A stretch of 64,000 nt of DNA from Taxillus chinensis (taxonomy: Eukaryota; Streptophyta; Magnoliopsida; Santalales; Loranthaceae). Positions 13,201 through 28,200 of this stretch are shown here, piece after piece (position 1 is the stretch's first letter; each line of letters starts with the position of its first letter). The notes beneath the pieces were generated by a model that saw only the letters and a program-made list of their open reading frames with translations, did no database searches and was not told the origin of the DNA. The DNA lies in the NCBI GenBank assembly GCA_023512835.1, contig CM042092.1:44100258-44164257 (forward strand), read 5' to 3'. A program made the translations under genes and the position numbers.

Positions 13201-16200
13201 GGCTTTCAATCAAAGCCTCTTAGACTCCTACCACTATCATGTCTCCGAAAATATACATAAAAAGTCAAATATCTCATGGGAATTCTAATATCACAATTCA
13301 TATCTCAACCATGCATTCATGCTCAAAGTCTCAAATTCAAACATGTCACATAAATAGAAGGCACACACACATCAAGTCTCCTAAGCTCATAGACTTCTAG
13401 CCCTAAAACCCCTTATTGGATGCTTCACAAAATATCGAGGCTAAACAACCAGGAAAGGATGGCCAAGTGGAAAAAAAGCATGCTGCCGGTTCAGTTGACC
13501 ACAACTCAATCAACCATCCTGGTCGACTAACATCACCAAACCCATATGTTTGACCAAAACAGAGGATTTTTAGTCGACCTACCCTTTCACTCGAACATTT
13601 TGGTCGATTAAACCTCAACCACTTGTTGGAAATGCACGCAGGCGACCAAACCCTGGTCGATCAAACTAAATCCCCTTTAGTCGACCACCTTGGTCAATTA
13701 AAATGCCAATAATCTCTGGACTTTCCCATGGTCGATCAAAGGATACCAAACCAACTTCTTCTTAGTCAACCGTACCGTGGTCGATCCAATCTATAACACT
13801 TGTTTGAATTTCACATGGTCGACCAAAAGTGGATGACAAACCACTCTTCTCCCAATTGACCACAGGTTGATTAAAACTCCAAAGCCCTCTGGCTTCCATG
13901 GGTCAATTAAAATGGTCAACGAAATTGACCATTTTCGACGATTTTCGATGCAAACACCCAAAAATTTAGTTTTTCTTATCCACAAATCATCAAAACTAAT
14001 TCTCAAACTCCATAACATGTTTTAGCCATAGAATCTCAATTTTAGGCGCATTTACTACTCACAATCCATAGCTCACACTCATATGGGTCATTCCACTCAT
14101 TGAACCAAAATCAAAGAATTTGAGGTTGAAGAACATATTAATCTCTTCCTAGCAGCAACAATTAGACAAATATAGATGAGGAGATCGAATCCCTAACTCA
14201 ATTTCAGTTGATTTGTGTTCGGATTGCCAAAATCCTTCTTCCCCTTTGCATTTTCTGTCTTTCTTTTTTCTTTCTCCTCAAGACTGAACGTAGCAGTTGC
14301 ATAGGGCTCCTTTTCTTATTTTCCTCCGTATATATTTATGTATTTATTTAATTAAAATATCACATATACCCTTATGCTTGACATCAAATCAAGTCTAATT
14401 ACAGTCAAAATATTCCGTTTAATGACTACATTATCACTTAGATATTTTTATTCTCAAATGATGACTCAAACATAAGGTCACTTGACTATACTATAACACT
14501 TTCAAATTTAGTCTTACGGGACTCTGATTTCAAATCGGGTTCACTCACAGTCAAAAGTTTTTTTTTTTTTTGATGCATACATTATCGTATTGATATTTAT
14601 AGTTCCAAATATCTATTTCATTCCATGGCTAACTCCTAACCCCAAATAAGGATTATTACATGCCTCGTTTTCATTATTTAAAAATTTAGATGCAGGACCA
14701 CATTTGTATGCATTTTGGTTATCAACATTCTTCTTCGTGCAATAATGCCACTTTTGGATTCCAGTGTTGGCCTTCTCTTATACTTAACTATTTGCCTTTT
14801 TTTAGTCTAGCAATTTTTTATTTGTAATGTTGAGTTGGCACATTTCATTTATTTCTCTATCTGCAGGCTAGTGTAGCAAAGTTAGAAACTTCTATATCTC
14901 TATCTAGTGACAAGCTATATTTGAAGATTTATGGTTTTAATGATAAGCTTCCCATTCTCTTGTCTAACGTTTTGGAAAAAACAAGATCCTTTTTGCCAAT
15001 GGAAGATCGGTTCAAGGTACAGGTTCAAGAATTCTTTTAATATTGGTTCCTTTTTATCTTTGCATATTTAACCCCTTTATATTTTCTATAATTGTTCTTG
15101 TTGATGAAAAAGTTCTACTGTAGTTGCTGGGGCATGTCCGGTTGCAGGGAAATTAACTGCATGTTTTATTAATAAATTTTCTAGATATTATAAGCCTAAT
15201 GCATCTCTATCACTTTATCTCGGTATGTCCTGTTTGGTTGGGTTTATAACTCAGGCATATGGAATTTTTCAGATGTGGTTTATATTAGATTGAGCCATTA
15301 GACTTTTTACTGGTCCTGCTATAAACAGCTGCCAACGTTTACAGGTTATTAAAGAGGATTTGGAGAGAACGTTGAGAAATACCAACATGAAACCTTTAAA
15401 TCATTCGTCATATTTGAGGCTTCAAGTCCTGGGCAGGTGCTTCTGGGATGCCGAGGAGAAGTTGAATTTGCTGAATGACTTGTCTATTTATGACTTGAAA
15501 TCCTTCCTATCACAACTTCTTTCTCAGGTTACAATTGTAACTTCTTGATACAGAATCTTACTGTTTCCTAGCAACTATATTTTATTTTCCTTTGGGTGCC
15601 AACATGGACATTTAATCATATGTTGAGTCTACAATGGATTTTGGACTATGGTTTTATCGTTGTCATCAATGTTGCAAATTATGAAGGGCCAAAAATGTCA
15701 TTTGAATATGAAAATTGCAATCATAAAAAAGGTAGAATCCTGAACTTTTCCATATTATTTAAATTAATTGAACCTTTGAGAGAATGTTGATATATATCAT
15801 TTAGAAATATAAAAAATACAACTCAACACCAAATTGAACTGCATTAAGCATTTTGATTACCTGTGTTATCATACCTTTGAACTGCACCAAAATTGAACCT
15901 TTTATTTAGTAGTTGAAGGGCGGCTATCATATCCACCTTGCTTTGGCAAGAATTTAATTACCTGTGTTTTGGTGCTTGCTAAGCATCTACTAGTTCTGGA
16001 CTGGGACTTTATACTCCTATCATAAGAGCTCAGCGTGACGGTTTCAATGCTGATGGCAAGCGCATATTCTTGTCGCATATATCAACTTGATTTCTTTTGG
16101 ATTTCTTCTTTACCATGGACATATAAGCTGCCAAGCTATAGTAGAATGGTGGTACAATGTGATTTATTTATTGTTGAGCCATCTCTCTTTATTGAGGAAA

Positions 16201-19200
16201 TAAATCTTTTAGTCGGATGATTTAATTGGATTCACAGTCGAATGATGACTTGGTGCAATAACACATGGCTGATATTGTGCCACGTCATCATTTGGATGTG
16301 AATCCAATTGAATTATCCGGTTGAATATCAGCCCTTTTGTTAAGGCTATTAGTGCACGCTAACCATAAATAAAAAAATTCAAATCTTTAGTTGCAATATA
16401 AAGTTTTTTAATGATATATATATATATATATATATATAATTCACTCGTAGTGATTCTGAATGAACTGGCTAATGTTTAGTTATACTTTATTGGCAAGGAA
16501 ATTTATTAAAAACGATTCTTTTCTTTTCTCCCATGCACTATAGGAAATTAAAAATATAGGATTTGTTTGGTATAAGTTTTGATTTTCGGATTATATTTTT
16601 AAAACTTTTTTGGAATTTGTATTAAATTATAATTTGAAAATAATTTCTGATTGATACGAGAGAAAATATATTTTAAAAAGAGTATATTTTTTAAAATTGA
16701 GTCCAAAAATATTTTTAGAAAATTAATATTTGATGAGTTCAAGTAAAAAAAAGAAATTTTTTTTATTTAGGTCTTCCGACAGAATTAAATTTAGATTTAG
16801 AAATAAAAATTATTTTTAAACAATTATAGGATTATTGTTTTTAAAAATCATTTTCAAATATATATTTTAAAAACAACTATTGGCCTATACCGGGCCCTCA
16901 CCGATTTTAAAAATGATCCAAGATTGTGAGCGTGCTAAACGAAGTCATAGGTTCCCAATCTTTTGCAAGTTTGTGCCAAAACTCATAGGGATGTTTATAT
17001 TGTTTAGTTAAATGTTATTATTACATTAGAATGGTGCTTAGCACTCTGAATATAAAGTTTGGTCCCTAGGTTTCTATGTTTTATGCTGTAAATACTTACC
17101 AAAATTTTAGTAAATTGAACTTTTGGTAGCCACAGTTACTTTTACCTGCTGATTGCACAGCTATATATTGAGGGCCTATGCCATGGAAATTTGTTTGAGG
17201 GAGAAGTAATGTTCATATCAAATATATTTAGAAGCAAGTTTAGAGTTCAACCACTTCCAGTTGAAATGAGGCATGAGGAGCATATTCTATGTCTTCCCTC
17301 CAGTTCCAACTTTGCAAGTGATGTCAGTGTGAAGAATAAGTCAGACACAAACTCAGTGGTTGAGGTATATGAAAATTTACGAATAAATTCCTAATTTCTC
17401 TTCCTGTTCATTTTGTTTATTTATTCCATGTTTTTTTTCTTCCGATGCAGTTGTACTTTCAAATTGAGCAGGAAATTGGAGAGGAATCAATACAATTGAG
17501 AGCGTTGTTTGATATTTTTGATGAAATTGTTGAAGAACCACTGTTCAATCGGCTAAGGTGATTCTACCTGAACTAGAAGTTATTCAAAAATTTATCAGCT
17601 ACACTATTACGAGTAGTAGCTTATCCCTAACATTATTACGAGATAGGTAACGTATATATTATTCTTTGATATTTAGTGATATATCAAAGGTGATATTTGA
17701 TAGTATTTATTGTATTTTAAGAGTTTCCTGTTTTATATCGTACAAAAAAGGTGCGCTCACATATAGAAATTTCCAATTTTACAAAATTTAGTAATAATAA
17801 TAACCTATTTATAATGTCACTAAACTATGCTATCATCAAATTTGCAACACTTTAACCAATAATTCTAAAACAGGTGTATATATATATATATATATCAAAC
17901 TATGAAAGGATGTAACAAGACCATGTATTTTTTAGTGTTTTCTCATTGTTTTGTTTCTTGGTGTTTGGGTTTTTTTTTTTCTCTCCTTTCAACAATATAT
18001 ATCTTTGTTCATTTTAACGGCCTTCATTGTTGTAGTTTTTTCCCTACTCTAAAATTATTAGTTCTTCGGACTAAGCAATAGTGTAATACTCTATGAAACT
18101 TGGTGGCTTTCAAGATGTAAGAGAATGAAAAGAAATTATCTTAGATAGTCTCAATTTGACTCCATGATATCATGGCTTTGGGACATGGGTTCTATGATCT
18201 CACACATGCATATTCTTTACTATAGTAAAGGAGATTTGGGATTATATTCACTACACATACTAGAAGGCTTGTGATACTGGTCAAGTGTATGAGATAAAAA
18301 TCAAGACTATTGCTATCACGTATTGCATAGTCAAGTAGTGGCATTGTCACTACATTTCTTGTCAATGACGCGATAGTGACCAAGTTCTTGCCACTATTTT
18401 GAAGAATTTCATCGAAAAAGATTGGATGTGAATATATTGTCAAAATAATTAAATTGTGATCTTTTGCAGAGGATAAGGCCATGTGAACTTAAAGAGGCCC
18501 TGTGCCATATTAAGAATACAAAGGTAGTATACTCAGATAAAATTCCTTTTGAAATGTCTTGGTGAGTTTAGGGTTAAAAGGTTGACAAAATTATTTAATA
18601 AGATTTGGTAGAGTAATAAGATTCCTAATGAATGAAGCAAGAGTATTTTGATGTCTTTGCACAAAAATAAATGTGTCGTACAAGTTTGCTGAAATTATAA
18701 AAGAATAAAATTGGTAAGTTATATTATGAAATTATAAGAATGAGTTATTGAGCATGATTAAGAGAGTTTGCTAAGATTTGCATAACCTAATATAGAATTG
18801 ATTCATATATTAAGCAAACTTATGAGAAGCTTAAAGTGACAAAAAAAGATTTACACGTGATTTTCATATATTTGGAGAAGCCAATGATACAGTACTAAAA
18901 GATTTGCTTTGGTGAGCTTTGTCATGCTCCCGATTTCATGGCAAAAACCAAGCACATGACTTTTTCATGCTCACACCTGAAGGGTTAATGGGTTAGTGTC
19001 TAACAATGAGTGAAGACTATACAACAGATATTGTCTCAACTCAAACCTGCATCTGTACACCATACAACAAAGGTATATACATACGTTCACAAAAGATATA
19101 CAAACAATTTAAATTAACACTTTTTTTTAAAAATCAAATTCATCATTTATTACATGAATAAGTTTGTTACAACTAGCCACAGACCTTGGTCCTGGAAATA

Positions 19201-22200
19201 AATTCAGAAAAATCAAATATTACAATCACACAAATTTTATAAAGTTAAGCAATTCTGTCACGTAGCATGATTCATGGCAAGCTCCTGATAGCACTTGAGA
19301 AAATAATTCAACAAGTAGGAGTGGGCAAAATATCTAGTAGGTGAATCCTCACTCACTACCTCACAACCATTCAACCTAGCACTCTACATGCGAAGTATAA
19401 ATGCGCCTGTGTAGTGGTATAATAAACAAATAATAATGGTAGCAAAAATCAAGGTAAAGGACATCAAAAGAATATTAACACTAAGCTCAAAAGATTATCA
19501 AACATCATGGCATAGACCATCAGCTCTTAATGAGTGTGACCTGACCTTCTTTAGAAAGGTGAAATAGCTTTTACCCCACCCAACTGTTATTTAAAATAGA
19601 TTTAATCTTGTAATTAATTGACAATTCATTTCAACTCTCCCTTTAAGTTAGTGCATAAATATTTCATACCACTAGAGATTGTGATATCTATCATGTCTGT
19701 AGTTCCAAATTGCGGAATTTAGTAATGACTCCGTATGCTCACACTTAAAGAAACTATATAATGGGTGTAGTCTTGACATTTCACATGTACAATCATACTG
19801 TAGGGATAATCCCGTACACCTAATAGATGAATGCATAAACATGTATACAAGCATAATATCATATAAATCAACGATCAAGACAGGTCACCACAAAATACTA
19901 CACATGTCTGATAGTATAATACAACGCTCCATGGACCCATATTAGACCCGTATGATTATCCTGCTTCCATCTGTCCACTATTGGAATTGGCATCTTATCA
20001 TCGTGCAAATCAATCTCTCTCCAGTCCAACATGTAAAACGTAGAATACACTCGTGCTAGCTCCAGTGGCAAATCCAATCGATAAGCAACTAAGCCCACTA
20101 CAACAATAATCTCAAACGGTCCAATATATAGATTAATCTTGATTTAATTCATTTTCAAGCGTAAAACTTTCCATATGATGTTCTCCTACCTCTTCATGGT
20201 AACATTAGTATGGTTTATAGTCGCAGTCGCGGCAGTTATCGTGTCGCTGTCGTGGACGTCACATTGAATTTCGGGTGAGATGTAACTTTAGGTATGAAGC
20301 AACTTTTAATTATTTTTTAAAAAATCATATAAAAATTAGAAAAATCAGATAATGACATTTGAATCATTAAATAATATAAATATATGATTTAGATAACATA
20401 ATATGAGTTATTATATTAAAAAACATTAGCGTATTATTAAAGTATTAAAATAAATATATTATCATATTTTCATGATTTATAATATAACACATAAATTTTT
20501 TATTAATATTTAACTTTTATAATATTTATTTAACAATTGAATAGGTAAATATTATTTTTAACGATACGTAGAGTGATGATGATATTGAAATTCTTAGTAA
20601 CGAATGCGTTTAAAATTATATTTTAAAGTTAAATATTTAATTATCTAATTAATTTATAAAATAAAATAACTAATCGTATTAGTAATTTTATTTCATATAT
20701 TATTAATTATTTTTATAAAATTATAATTACAACGTAATATTAATTATTAAATATTAATAATTAATTATTATTAGCTATTAAGCATATATTTAATAATTAA
20801 TATACATATTTAGTTATTAATTATTAACAAATTAAATAAAAAAATTATACTAACAAATATTAATTAATTACTTATATTACTGCATTAATAAATTATCTTA
20901 TTCTAAAATTTCTATCAATAAATTAAAATACTATTATCCTATTTTAAAATTAACAAATAATAAATTACTCTAAACCATAAATCAATAAATCATTTGATAG
21001 TGTCGGACGCATTGCGTCTTTATTATCCGATGCCTTTATCACATTGCGCGTTGGATTTCCGGTGATGACCTTCTCTCTGACGCCCCTCTTTCCGATGCCC
21101 CTGCTTAGATGGCGTAATAAATCATCTTATTACCTACCTCGCTTGCGTAGATGGCATCGGCAACGTCGGATGAGAGCAGCCGCAACGTCGGACGAGGGCG
21201 TCAGCAACGTCAACACTCGGCAGCATCTCTTTGCGTTGACGTCCCGCAAATCAAGCATCTTGCAATTCAAAGATGAAATATCGTCCGAGGCAAGATGATA
21301 CATGGCGTACTGATCTAATTTCTGTTGACTTCAAGATGTTTGATTTGCGGGACGTCATTGGCTTTTAAGAGCCATAACTAAGTTTATGCAAAAGAATACG
21401 TAGTAGCATAATGAAGAGTTCAATATTAAGCTTTTGCACAGAACAAAAAAGTCACATTTTATTTCCAACTTTTTCGAGTTATCAAATTACTATCTACAAA
21501 TGACACATACTTGGAAGTAGACTTTCTTTCTAATTTAAATACAGCAAAGTCAGAATTGGTGTATCCCATAGTGTCAAGGTGTCTATGCTTAGAAAACATA
21601 ATACCTTTTCCTGGAGAAAACTTCAAATAGGTCAGAATATGATTCACAACACTCGTGTGTTGATCACTTGTATTAAACTACATATTAAATGTCAGGTCTA
21701 TTCTGAGTCAAATAACATCTGATATCTCTTCTTGTTTGTTGGAATCAGATTGTGATAGATAGTTAGACTATTGTGATCATTAAATTTTGTTAGGGGAAAA
21801 CTTGCTTTTAGGGATGCAGTTTCCAACCCAATCCGAATGTTAATAAATAGATAATTAAATAGTTATTACCTAAAAAAAATAATCTACATCGCAAGAGCTA
21901 GGTCTGGGAGTTGGTTTTATATGAGGAAAAATTAACACTCTTATAACGTCATTTTGGTATTTATCTTACGAGTGAGAAAGTTTTAACATATTTTGTTACT
22001 TGTTTTCATTTTGTTCATCTAACCTAGATTTACTTTACTTTTCTATAGGTCTTTCGTTTCTACCTTTTTTATGTCTAAATTATTTATTAAAATTGAAATT
22101 AAGTTTAATTTGCCTAAAAGCCTAAGGAGTGATCTAAAAAAAGGATTATCTAAAACAAAATTCTAAGGGATTAACCTAGTTGATGAAGAGACTCTAAACT

Positions 22201-25200
22201 TAATTTAAATGAAGAAAATATTTTCGATTTTTATTTTGATTTAATGAAAAAAATATTTTTTTTGTTTTTGTTTTGAAAAGAATGGACAATAAAGTTCTAT
22301 TTGACATGTTTAACAAAATTCCTTTTTTAAACAAAAAAAGAAGGCATACAATTAATTTCAATTATTTAACGAAAATTAATTTTTATGGAAAAAAACTTGT
22401 TTTTTTTAAAGTGTGTGAAAGAATTTTGTGAACAAGTAAAATAATACAATATCCAAACAAAATTCTTTTTCTCATTTTTTCAATGTCTTTCTCTTGTTCT
22501 TTTTAATATTTTTTATGGTTTACAATTTACAATTGAAAGGCCTTGGGCCTGATTACAAATAAAAAGAGAGATAAGCTTTTTTTAAAAACAAAAAAAAAAT
22601 TGCGAATGTGAACAATATTCCTGCAAAACCAATTGTTTGAACAAAACTAACATAAAACATTTAATCAATCATAACGTAAACTGTGACCAAACCAAAGCCA
22701 ATGCAGAAGACCAATTATAGACAGCGTAGACAAAATCAAAACCAAGATGAAATAACAAACAAGGAACAAAGAAGAAAGGAAAAACAGAGTAAGATCTAGA
22801 GCAAAACAAAGAGTATACAGCCATTTTTTAAACATTGAGTATAGTTCAGCTAAAGCCCAACAAGCAGAACAAAAAAACCCAGGTTAGTTAAACAGAGTGT
22901 AGTTCAGAGTATAGTAATGAATGGCTTAACAGATAGAGCAAACACAGGTGAGAGTCTTGAACACAGGTAAGCAGTGGTTAGTAGAGACATAAAAACCCAG
23001 CAGGCAATGATTACTATATAAAAAACAGTAGGATCATCATCAATTTGACAGACAGGGGCGTTAGTCTAATCAAGGGGCATAAACAACCATGATTTCAGTT
23101 TATTTTGTTTTGCCCAAGTTCTTTTTGTGGTCTTACACCATGGCCGGTTTGGGTCTTTTGTCGTCATAAGGGTAGGTGGAATAGAGATACCCAGGTACTA
23201 CACATCAATAGGAACATTAAAACACCATTAAACAAGAATAACGTGAGATAAGCTAGTATAGACACAGATCAAATAGCTGAACGAAACATAAACTGAGACA
23301 GAGACGTCACCGTAATTTTTCTTTCTCTTAAAGAGGGGTTCTATTTTTTTTTTTTAGAAGAAGACGAAGGATTTATTAGTTCTTCAGGCTAGGTTTTTTT
23401 GATAGAGCTCCCCTTGTGCTTATGGTTTGTTTGCTTTAAAGAGAGGAGAATTAGGGTGGCTCGGGTCAATTCGGTGGCTTTAGTGACCAGCCAAGGATGG
23501 CTCAAAGAGGATAGGTTATGGCTTGGGGTTTGCTTGACCAGGGCTCGGCCATGGTGAGAAAGCTCGGGTTCGGTTTAATTAGGTGTGTGGGCTGAGTCCA
23601 AGGGAGAGAGAAAAGGATAAGTTGAGCTGATGAGTTGGAGGGGCTGTGGCCCCCCAGCTGCTGCAGCACGGAAAGGGGCAAGGCGATGACTACATTGTTT
23701 GATGAAGAGTGCCATTTTGAATGTTAACCTTTGTTTGACTATCGTTGGCGGTCTGAATGCAATTTCAGCCATAGCTTCTTCGTTTGGCCTCGAAATTGAG
23801 CGTCATCGAAGGCGTTGATCCTTAAATTTAGTTTCTTATCAATTGAGACTGGCTCTTTGGCTTTTGAAAGCCTTTTCGAAGAAGTCACACTCTTTGAATC
23901 AATGCTCACGCCTTTTATTTGCCTTGGCAATGTGAACAACAAATATAAAAGAAAAAAATTTGAAATTGAAAATGAATGTGTATGTCCAATCCGAACAGAA
24001 TGGGGTTTAACAACCTCGATTCACTTTAATAGGATTATTTGCAAGTTTGCAACTGAGTTACTAATTTTAACTAGGAAGTCCAGAATATACTTCAATTGAG
24101 AGATAAAACTTCCCTGTTTGGAAGTATTTCGAAGCCAACTACGAGTGATGCCTTTAGTTATACTTGTCTCCTCTTCTAGCGTCTGAAAGGCCATTAGTTC
24201 ATTCACTTAACCTAGTCGGTAATTATTTGCTAAATAAATGACGGAAATAAATACCATAATAGATTGTAAAAATTGGTTACGAAGAACTTTTTTTGCTATT
24301 TCATCATTTTATGCTTTGCTGAATGACCTCAGAATTGCCCAACCAAGAAGAAGAATGTTTCTGCATCATCATTTTATGCTATCCATAGTAATATGAGATT
24401 TGCCCAACCACCTTGCCCGATCGATTTCAAAAGTGCCCGACTGAGAGACACATTTTGTTGGGTTAGCATGTAGAGTTTTTTGAAGTTTGGCCATTGCCCG
24501 ACCATATTAATGTTTGCCTCGATCATCTTCCAATTACCTAACCATGTTGACTTTTCTTGCCGCTCAATATTGCATGTCCAATGGGTGATTTTCTACTTTG
24601 GCCAGCCAATTATTTTGTCTCTTGAAATCTGTTATAATACTATAAAAATACCACAAAATTCCAAAAAAAGACATTTAAGTAAAAATGGGTGAAAATATAT
24701 ATATACTCATATCAAAACACAACCAAAGCAGTCCAACATTAGGAATTAAAATAGCCTTAATGCTAATAGCATATTCCTAAGAGAGGCATTGAGGGATATG
24801 CTTGTCTTTTCTAACGACCATATATATATATATTGAACTAAATTCTCCGAAACAACTAATCAGCTATCAAGTATGTATGACTAAATATAAGTTCCTACGA
24901 ACACTACCTCTGTGTAGTATGTTAGATAACCATACATATGAACAAAATAAAACTATGCTATTTTATATTATTTGAATTGGATAATCGCATGTGTTTTTTT
25001 TTTTTCATCTCTCAAATCATTCGTTTGTCAAATGTAGAACGCAGGAGCAGCTTGGTTATGTTGTTGAATGTGGTCCAACGATTACATACCGTGTATTTGG
25101 CTTTTGTTTTCGTGTTCAGTCTTCCAAGTACAACCCACTCTACCTGCAGGAAAGAATAGACAACTTCATAGATGGTTTAGAGAAAATGTTGGTAAGAAAA

Positions 25201-28200
25201 TTTGTCCTCACTGGACTAGCCTTATATTACTTGGTATCGTCTTCTATTATTGTATTTATCTTGGTGACTAGTTATATGAGTGAAACACACCTGGGCATTA
25301 GAGATTGTATGAAGCTTCAAAATGATATAAATAGGTTTAATCTGATACAGTGTAATAAAAGTGAAGGAAGACTATATGAATATTGAAGTGAGAGCATATA
25401 TATATAAATGACTTATATTACTTGCTCTATACTCTAAATGAGGTTTAACCTAATAAATAATTGAGGAAGTCTACAAACACTATATAGTTTAATATATTAA
25501 TATATTTTCATATTACAGCACTTGCTCAAGTTGAAGCTTTTTAGCATGCGTTCAACTAGGTACAAAATGTATCCTTTAACACCCACTGAGTTTGCATACT
25601 TCTTGTGTTTTAATAATAGTTCTTGATTATGTTTTTCCGTGTTCAACAAGGGAAAGCACTAAATACTGTTTATCATTACTATTTATGGTGGTAGTTATTC
25701 ACAAAAACTGGGAAATAAAACAAAATTAAAAAATAAAAGACAAACTATGTACTGTAGAGCAAAGCTCACTATTCGAAAATCCTAGGCTCTAACATGTTTA
25801 TATACTACTTCTTAGGACTTGGGTAGAGCGTACTTACAAAATCTAGCTATGCATGGTTATGTGCCAAGCCTTGTTAAGGTTCCTCCACTTGCTCACAAAT
25901 GTAAGACTTATACAGGAAAATGTATATTTGTTTTCAAAGTAACCTACTTAATGAAATTTGTTGCAAGATTTTATTGCAACACGTTTTAAGGGTTGGTGAT
26001 GCTGCTGCTCTATCCCATTAATCCAGTCTCATTTAATTTATTCTGCTGTAGAATATCATATGTATGCAAGTTCATTACATGGGCACGAAGCTGTTCTTAA
26101 TTTTTTCTTGCTTTCGCTCTTTCTTGATACATCATGTATGCTTTCAAGCTTGTTTTCTGAAAATTTATTGGATTGCAGAATGAGCTGGACAATGAATCTT
26201 TTGAGAATTACAAAAGCGGGTTGATTGCAAAGCTAGTCGAGAAAGATCCATCCTTGATTTATGAAACCAATAGACTTTGGGGTGAAATAGTGGATAAAAG
26301 GTATTGTGTTGGTCTCTTTTTTATTGCCATATGATGATTACTGTTTTGCTTGTCATGATTGGTTGATTTTATTAATTTATATATATATATCCTTTGTGTC
26401 AACTTGTTTCTCTGTTGCAAAAGTATAAAATTTGCGCTTGTACCGTCTCGTAGGTACAATTTAGCCTTTATACTTGTTTTCAGGTCATTGTTATTCTCGT
26501 GCTTCCTATATGAGTGTTGTTAAAGATGTTACTAATTTGCTATGTATCCTTTTTTTCCTAACGTGGTGATATATTTTAATTAGTCATGACATTGCATCAA
26601 AATAGTGATACATCAATACAACATTATAAAAGAATGTTGAAACAGCCCAAGGACCTTGACTGTGGCTTCGAATGCGAGGTCTCCATGGTGTGCTGCCCTC
26701 TCTCAATCAACTTTTTCATTGAAATAGTCTCTTACTCTTACACCTACAAACTCTCGCACTCCTGCTGTTCTTTACATCCAAAACCTTTGGTGATTGACAT
26801 AGATATTTAAGGCACAAAGGCGTACTCAAGGCACAAATTGTCTTGCTTAGGCTCAAGGTATAAAAAAAACCAAACAAACAGACACGAGAAAAGCAAGGCA
26901 CTCATTTTTATAAAGTAATTTTAAAAGACTAATAAGATAAATAAAATAATTTAAACATAAAAAAGTGAATACTCTCAATTATAACATACTTTTAACTTGG
27001 GTCCCTTCTTGAACCGTTAAAATTTACCTATTATAGATATTTAAGTGCATTTTTAATAGGTTAGTTATACCACCATTTATAGTCAAATATAAATAAAATG
27101 TATCTTCAATAGCTTAGCTATACTATCAGCTATAATCAAATATAAATAAAATATCTCAAATACGTTAGCTATAATATAAGCTATAGTAATAAATTTACAT
27201 ATATTTTTAACTTTTAACTTACATGTCATATCATCATTCATCTCTCAATTCTTTTAACCTAAAATATACTTACAAACAACACTCTTCATGTGTCTCTTTC
27301 TCCAACTGCTAAATTCACTGTGTTGCCCCTCTCCTTGCATTGCCCCGCTCCAGCTATGTCGCCCCCCTCTCTACATTGCTCCTCAACGTTGAATGTATAA
27401 CTCGACCAACCAGCTTCTATAGCCAGAGATAGTGATTATGGATTTGGAGAGAATAAAATATAAGGGTAAATTAGAAAAAATAATTATTAAGTAAATATAT
27501 ATATATATATATACATATTATTAGAGTACCAATAGTTAAAATGGTATTCTAGCTAAGTAAATATAGCTTTGATTAATTAATTTAGCTTGCTATTGAAGAT
27601 GTTCTAATTGTCCAAATAAAGAGACATCTTAGATTCCTATAATATACTTATATTAAATACGAAAAATCACAAAGAAAAGCCCTACAGCCGAGAAAAAAAT
27701 GGAGGGTAATCAGGGACAACAAAGACCCTATGAGAGCAAAGAGCAAATGGTAGAGCATAGACAAAAAAAAAGGTATTAGGTACAACTTACGATAGCAGAA
27801 AAGAAGAAGAAGAAGAAGAGCTAAAAAACAATAAAAAAGGATACGAGGCAGAGGTGAGAGGAGAGAATAGAGCATGGAAAAGAAAGAAGATGAACAAAGA
27901 AAAGAGAAAAAGAAACAGAAAAGAACAAATAAGAAGGTGAACTTAGTGGCTGTAGTGATGCTATCACCGAGACCTAGGGCTTTGCTGGATCACTAGAGGG
28001 ACAATCATCAATTCCTTATTTTGTTTTTGTTTTTCTTTACTTTTATATTTACGATAAACGATGTCTCACTTCCTCAAGGAGTGCCTTAAGTGCGTCTTTC
28101 ATAACTATAGTGACCGATTCTGCCATCTTTGTCAGCTCTTTTGGTTGTCTTGTCTTCTTTGGTGACATGCTCATCAAAATTAAGATCTGATATGAGCTCA

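Noticed and set aside
25519..25570. Possible extra exon after an ATTACAG acceptor in intron 9
   Set aside because: Exons 9 and 10 already join in phase with the residues expected in the family (KML then NELDN), and the translation here does not match the family.
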